Shown here in pieces: positions 10,498-14,807 of a stretch of DNA of 14,807 nt. The stretch is from contig JALLLS010000180.1 in assembly GCA_025094145.1 (NCBI GenBank), positions 1 to 14,807 on the forward strand, in the 5' to 3' direction. The position numbers and the translations under genes were made by a program. The DNA is from Spinellus fusiger. Lineage: Eukaryota; Mucoromycota; Mucoromycetes; Mucorales; Phycomycetaceae. Position 1 is the first letter of the stretch. Each line of letters opens with the position of its first letter. The notes below the pieces were generated by a model, which was not told where the DNA came from, did no database searches, and saw only the letters and a list, made by a program, of their open reading frames with translations.

Positions 10498-10558
10498 CTA
10501 TTGGATTAAGAAAATTCTTCTCGTGGTAGAAGAATTTGTATTTTGCTTCTATTGGATT
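10498..10558. repeat. Perfect 10-bp hairpin between 10-bp direct repeats
   Basis: AAATTCTTCT (10512-10521) and AGAAGAATTT (10528-10537) are exact reverse complements around a 6-base loop. CTATTGGATT occurs on both sides, at 10498-10507 and 10549-10558. It lies between two convergent genes. Confidence 0.75.
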
Positions 10559-10604
10559 TTCAGATGATATTTCTCTTGTCTTTTTTCTTCTTTTTTCATT
10601 AAAT

Positions 10605-10632
10605 GTTGATGACTTGATTTGTGTTCATCAAC
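10605..10632. repeat. 8-bp inverted repeat
   Basis: GTTGATGA (10605-10612) and TCATCAAC (10625-10632) are exact reverse complements with a 12-base loop. This short repeat could be chance in AT-rich DNA. Confidence 0.5.
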
Positions 10633-10710
10633 TCTAGCTAATTTATAATACAATGTCACATTGATGTGGGTACAGGCACTACTGAATGGGGATGTTGAAG
10701 AAGTCTCCAC

Positions 10711-10737
10711 CAAAACAAAACAAAACAAAACAAAAAA
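10711..10737. repeat. (AAAAC)n microsatellite; TTTTG on the CSN7 sense strand
   Basis: CAAAA repeated five times. Read in the direction of CSN7 transcription it is a TTTTG tract about 540 bases beyond the CSN7 stop, like the tracts downstream of the kinase and methyltransferase. Confidence 0.85.
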
Positions 10738-11272
10738 GTCCAAGATTGACACTTTATTCATACAAAGATCAAAGTCCTACCACCTATCTTTAACACTTTC
10801 CATATAAGACATTATTCGAATGGGTGCAAAAGGTACCCAAGAATGTGGAATCCAGCTTTAATCATTCTATTGCTTTATGGCTTGTACGTTGGTAGAATTG
10901 GTAGATGTATGTTGTAATACCTTTTAGTGAGATGACTTGGTGCAGTTTTATTGTTTAAGAGAGCTGAAATCAATCGAGACAATAGCATTGGAGTCCATCA
11001 GTTGATCCCCTTATTCAAAAGAGAAAGAATTGAATAACAAACAAATCGCTCGTTTTTATTTCTATTTACTACTTGGTAGAGAGTATCCGTATGTATAAGG
11101 CATTATCAAATAAAACATATTCATTGAGTTGCTTTATTCAACAAATTGTGAAGGTATATACTAAAGCAATATATATATGTATCTCTTATCAGGATTTTTC
11201 AAACATAGATCGATTTGATCCTTTGCTATATTAGCTTTTCCATCAGCTTCCTTATTTCAAAAAGGGCATGTA

Positions 11273-12307
11273 TTACCTTTTCTTGGATCTTCCTGCTCTT
11301 TCAATATACTCTTGTGACTCATAATTATACTCATTGTATTCTCCTACTATATCACGACGTCCAGAGCTCCCTCCTTTCTCTTTCTGTTTTGACATCTCTT
11401 GCCTTATATTGGCATCCTCTTCTCTTTGGACTGCACGCCGAGTAGCAGAAAGGTTGGCATGGTACTGGTCCATCCTTTTCTTATGACAGAGCTTCCCTGC
11501 TTGATAAATCTGGACCATTTTATCCAGATCATGTGCTAGTTTGGATGTACTATAGGAATAAGCATTAAGAAGCTGCACTGAATATCTAATTTTGTCAATG
11601 GGTTGATCTCTTCCCATAGCACCTTCTACTTGCAACTGCTGTTGTCGCTGATCCAGTTTGCCTCTGAGTACATTGTTGTAAAATGCATCAATAATAAGAT
11701 CCTCAAGCTCACGAGTGGTGGGTATATCAAGGTATTCTTTCAACAATTGATAAGATAGGGTCTATCCATAGTAAGCATTGTTTTACTGCATTGATCAAAG
11801 TATACCTTTCTACTCTCAGATAAAGAAACAATAGTGAGGTGTTTAAGTTTGGTCATTTGAACAGGAGTGAGTGGAGGCAGCATCTCTTTTTGAGCTATAT
11901 AAAGAGTCAATTCATATTGACTTGCACTGTGGATTCAGATGCATACTGTACCTACATAATCCTTGTAATCGCCATAGAGAAATACTCGAAGAAGTCTGTA
12001 ATAAGGTGCCACTTGATAATAACGTTCAGAGGCCTATTTATTATACACACAAGAGTGGTGATCAAGTTAATGACACATACATTAAACAGAGTCTTTCTCT
12101 TTCTCTTAATGAAGCTCCCCTCGCATTCAACTCACTGACCTTTACTACGCTGGGTGTCTCCATAAGTTCTGTGAATACATACACGCCAGGTGCACTAATA
12201 CAGTCACTAATAACCTGACTGATAGCAATGCCTTCGACTGAATTTGCCTGTAAAATAAATGGCTGTAGACGTTGACTCGTTGACAAATGAAGACTCGGGT
12301 TGTTCAT
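11273..12307 (-). CDS. CSN7: COP9 signalosome complex subunit 7 (PCI-domain protein), 275 aa, four exons
   Basis: Exons on the minus strand: 12307-12140, 12033-11952, 11894-11806 and 11761-11273 (TAA); introns are 106, 57 and 44 nt. The joined protein reads through family signatures: APGVYVFTELME (about residues 39-50), YRLLRVFLYGDYKDYV across exon 2, KLKHLTIVSLSE in exon 3, then RELEDLIIDAFY, GKLDQRQQQLQVEGAMGRD in exon 4. These match the PCI/winged-helix module of CSN7. Its total length is close to the animal CSN7 proteins. The C-terminal 100 residues are helical and Lys/Arg/Glu-rich, ending in GRSKKR. As part of the COP9 signalosome it supports removal of Nedd8 from cullins and so tunes SCF-type ubiquitin ligases; the catalytic subunit is CSN5, not this one. 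The start at 12307 aligns with the known short N-terminus. The 57-nt intron contains an in-frame stop, supporting its removal. Confidence 0.94.
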
Positions 12308-12410
12308 TAAAGGGGAATGTTCTCTATCAAAATGAGGAAGTGTATCAATACGTCATATATGTTGTCGGGGATTGAAATCGATCGATGATGCCACTATCTT
12401 TTATGCTTCT
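12308..12410 (-). promoter_or_regulatory. CSN7 promoter, TATA-like and bZIP-like sites
   Basis: On the minus strand CATAAAAG lies at 12405-12398, about 90 nt before the ATG, and ATGACGTA (CRE/ATF-like core TGACGT) lies at 12356-12349. Both are short motifs and may be chance. Confidence 0.25.
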
Positions 12411-13523
12411 TAGCTTTTTCACACTAAAATTAAGGCTTGAGACAAAGACAGCATAAGAACTGTGGTTATGGGAGTCTGTTCTTATTGAAATACTGCTCAA
12501 TAGGCAGTAATAAAGCCAATGTCTCTTTTCTTGAGTTTAGAGTAAATACTATTGGAATTGAATAAATATGGTATTGAATGGTAGTTGAGACTGTCTTATA
12601 AGCCATCAGAGTCTATTTCATCCACAGATAGACAGGGAAGCGAGCGCATTTAAACAGATAAAGTATCTTGGAAGTAATCATTTGACAAGTGCACGCCTAA
12701 AGATACTTGGAAAAATATAAAGAAATAAATAGACCATCAAGTTTGGATATTGCTCTGGCTGGCTCATGTGTTTAGAAAGACATTTTTGCCATCTAAATAT
12801 AATACTTCAGACTTTATCCGCCTATTTTTAGCAATATTAAATGACTGTAATTTAATGTTATAAACATGACTTTATAAGAAAGTAAAATCAGGATCATTCT
12901 AATATGACAACTCAGTCATTGTTATCCCTAAGCTCACAATAGGAGTGCATAACAGTATTTGAAGTGTAACTATAGGACACACTGAATTAATTCCCGTGGT
13001 TATTGTTCATAGAAGAGAACCATATGCACTTGAATTAAGAATAGTATAGCCATTTACTGAATAAATGTCAACTGTCTCATCAAAGGAAACATCACCAAAG
13101 TCTATCTCAATAGCAGTGTTCAATGGGAACAAGGTATTGTTTTTAATGCTATTCCTCTAGACCCAAGGCAAAAAAAAATAAGCTGATTGACTTGTGAATT
13201 TTATTAAAGTAGAGGCTAAAGTGTGATAGTCACCAGAATAGAGAAATGAACATTATTTGTTTGAATAATCTTCTCTTTTTACTATCTCACATACTAAACA
13301 ATAACTTGATATCTAAGTACTCGTGAAAATAAGCAAGGTAATGTGCTATTATTAACAAAGAAAAACAATAGAAGGACGTGATAGACACTGCCAAAGGCTG
13401 TTCTTGAGATAAAAAGATAAATAGTGTCTTCATCTGGGCCTGAGCTCATTGTAATCCACAAGACACTCATTCTAATATTAATAAATAAAGACTCTTCTTA
13501 AGTCAGTCTCAGGTGGTCTTCTA
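12411..13523. other. AT-rich intergenic DNA, no gene seen
   Basis: About 1.1 kb between the CSN7 promoter and the transposon. No open frame of note, no splice-joined motif and no tRNA found. AAGTATCTT (12661-12669) and AAGATACTT (12700-12708) form a 9-bp inverted repeat; each is followed by GG within two bases, so they also resemble imperfect direct repeats. Confidence 0.5.
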
Positions 13524-14807
13524 CAGTGTCTGGCAATATATTTATATATAACCTTTTTCATTTTCCAATAGGATTCTTATTTGGGGAAATACTTATTGCT
13601 TTTAATATAAATACACATTAAACAGATTGTAGAGACTTGACAATAGGATGAAGTATAAAGAAGGTCAACAGGATATTATATACATATTTATTGGGTGGAA
13701 AACTTCAATATTTAGTGCTTCCACCCTCGGCCTCTATAACAATCCTACATCTCCGATGCATACTGTTAATGAAGTCATCTATAGTATCTTTGGAGATTTT
13801 ATCACACTTTTGGACCAAGAGAGCCTTTAGATCCTGGAGGGTGCTTGCTGGGGTCATCTTCTTCCGAATTTCTCTATCCAGTTCCTCTTAAAGATCGCTC
13901 AATTGAGCTCAGGTCAGGGCTCTCAGAGGGCCACCCCTCCATAGTGACAATACTTCTCTCATCCTTCCATTTCTTAGTATCCTTACTAGTATAAAATATC
14001 ATTGTCCTCTTGAAGAACATAGCCTACCACTGGATTCAGTGCCGAAGGACGAGCCAGCTCAGGGCAATAGGCTTCTTCTAAAATACTGGTATATTTGGCA
14101 CTATTGATGGATTCCTCCACCGTAACAAGTCTATCAACACCTTCACCAGAAAAGGAACCCCACATCATCACCCCATCCCCACCAAACCTCATCGTTGGCT
14201 TGACATTATTTGGGAGTAACCCTTCCTTCTTCCTGTGCACTACTCTGGTAGGACTATTATTGCTCATTAGCTGGTACTTTGACTCATCGGACCAGATGAC
14301 TGTCTTCCAGTCTTCCTCAGTCCAATGGAAGTGGGTCTTAGCCCAAGCAAGCCTCAACTTCTTCTGTTTAATAGTGAGAGAAGATTTCTTAACCACCCTG
14401 CAAGAAAACAGGCCAAAGTTCATTTTTCTAAAAGTGTTCATGGACACTTGGTTGGTCATCTGCTTGCGAAGCTGATCCATTGTCTGGGAATGAATACCTT
14501 GCCACTTCGCGTCCAACTTCTCTTCTTCCCTCTCATTAGAGTGGTATTGTGCCTAGTGCTTCTTTGGCCTTGAAGCAACCAGCTTCCTTGTATCTCTTTA
14601 CGATACGGGAAATTGACTGTACACTAACTCCAAACCTAGCAGAAATAGCAATATGACTGGTCTTATTTACGGTAGCCTCGTGAGCAATGAGATAGTGGAT
14701 AAAGCCATCAATATTTTTCTTGTTTCAAATAGGTCTTTCTGGTTTGTTTAGTGTTGTTAGATGAGGTAGACATTAGAGTGGAGAGGTGATAAATGAGGAA
14801 TGTTTAA
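13524..14807 (-). mobile_element. Tc1/mariner-type DNA transposon, running off the right edge
   Basis: Carries a decayed DDE transposase on the minus strand. The likely end lies at 13524: a TA dinucleotide at 13522-13523 followed by CAGTGTCTGGCAATATAT, close to the CAGTG...GGC start typical of Tc1-like terminal inverted repeats and adjacent to the expected TA target site. This end lies about 180 bp beyond the transposase stop, as usual for 1.3-1.7 kb elements. The partner inverted repeat and second TA must lie outside the window, so the end assignment cannot be confirmed here. Confidence 0.6.
13705..14773 (-). pseudogene. Tc1/mariner transposase, disrupted by about four frameshifts
   Basis: The reading starts at ATG 14773 (MSTSSNNTKQ) and ends at TGA 13707-13705 (EGGSTKY). 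The frame changes near 14711-14726, 14540-14560, 13990-14000 and 13880-13900. Between the breaks family features persist: an HTH segment (HIAISARFGVSVQSISRIVK), the first catalytic Asp in IWSDESK, the VMMWGSFS block, the second Asp in LQEDND, and the third acidic residue in SPDLSSIE about 34 residues later, then a C-terminal helical part. The longest intact piece is 14516-13986 (176 codons). Transposases of this family cut and paste DNA at TA sites. As written the gene cannot make an active enzyme; whether the indels are true decay or sequence errors is open. No introns were needed. Confidence 0.88.

Larger units (their letters stand above)
9601..11272. other. Convergent intergenic region, no gene seen
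   Basis: About 1.7 kb between the 3' ends of the methyltransferase (plus) and CSN7 (minus). It is AT-rich. I scanned for splice-joined coding motifs and tRNA B-boxes and found none. The 70-codon minus frame near 10549-10761 translates through the AAAAC repeat and is not convincing. Small repeats inside it are listed separately. Confidence 0.5.

Noticed and set aside
10549..10761. 70-codon minus-strand protein
   Set aside because: It reads through the AAAAC microsatellite, has no motif, and no splice partner was found.
11839..12218. Plus-strand frames of 99 and 115 codons
   Set aside because: They are antisense to CSN7 exons and introns, which match the family on the other strand.
13648..13891. 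Plus-strand frames of about 60 codons, and 14095-14573
   Set aside because: They are antisense to the transposase remnant.

Overview
This window looks like nuclear DNA from a filamentous early-diverging fungus, most likely Mucoromycota. The clues are split genes with many short GT-AG introns (41-107 nt, GTAAG-type donors, CTGAC/TTGAC-like branch sites), AT-rich intergenic DNA with moderate-GC exons, pyrimidine-rich leaders, a COP9 signalosome gene and a decayed Tc1/mariner element. The phylum is an inference; the fungal or eukaryotic character is clear from the gene structures.

Layout. (1) 1-1635, minus strand: the IMP dehydrogenase gene, cut by the left edge, with three apparent single-base losses in the first 330 bases. 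(2) 1636-3889: about 2.25 kb without a gene, holding the IMPDH promoter, a 19-copy 17-bp minisatellite, a perfect 12-bp hairpin and a long pyrimidine tract. (3) 3890-5388, plus: a compact STE20/PAK-like protein kinase in six exons. (4) 6024-7605, plus: an amphiphysin/Rvs167-type BAR-SH3 protein in seven exons. (5) 8193-9459, plus: a class I SAM-dependent methyltransferase in three exons, with an N-terminal myristoylation signal and a basic tail. (6) 9460-11272: 1.8 kb of convergent intergenic DNA. (7) 11273-12307, minus: COP9 signalosome subunit 7 in four exons. (8) 12308-13523: AT-rich DNA with no gene seen. (9) 13524-14807, minus: a Tc1/mariner element with a frameshifted transposase, running off the right edge.

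The genes do not form an operon-like set. They are separate eukaryotic transcription units: purine synthesis, kinase signalling, membrane curvature and actin/endocytosis, a probably membrane-tethered methyltransferase, and ubiquitin-ligase control. Both window ends are damaged (indels in IMPDH on the left, a repeat element on the right), which would fit the window being a whole draft-assembly contig. I found no new multi-gene system. The best leads are a PAK-like kinase with Asp at the activation-loop phospho-Thr position, a methyltransferase with a myristoyl/basic/phosphosite N-terminus, two stop-free 3n introns in the BAR-SH3 gene, and recurring T4-6G tracts downstream of three genes.
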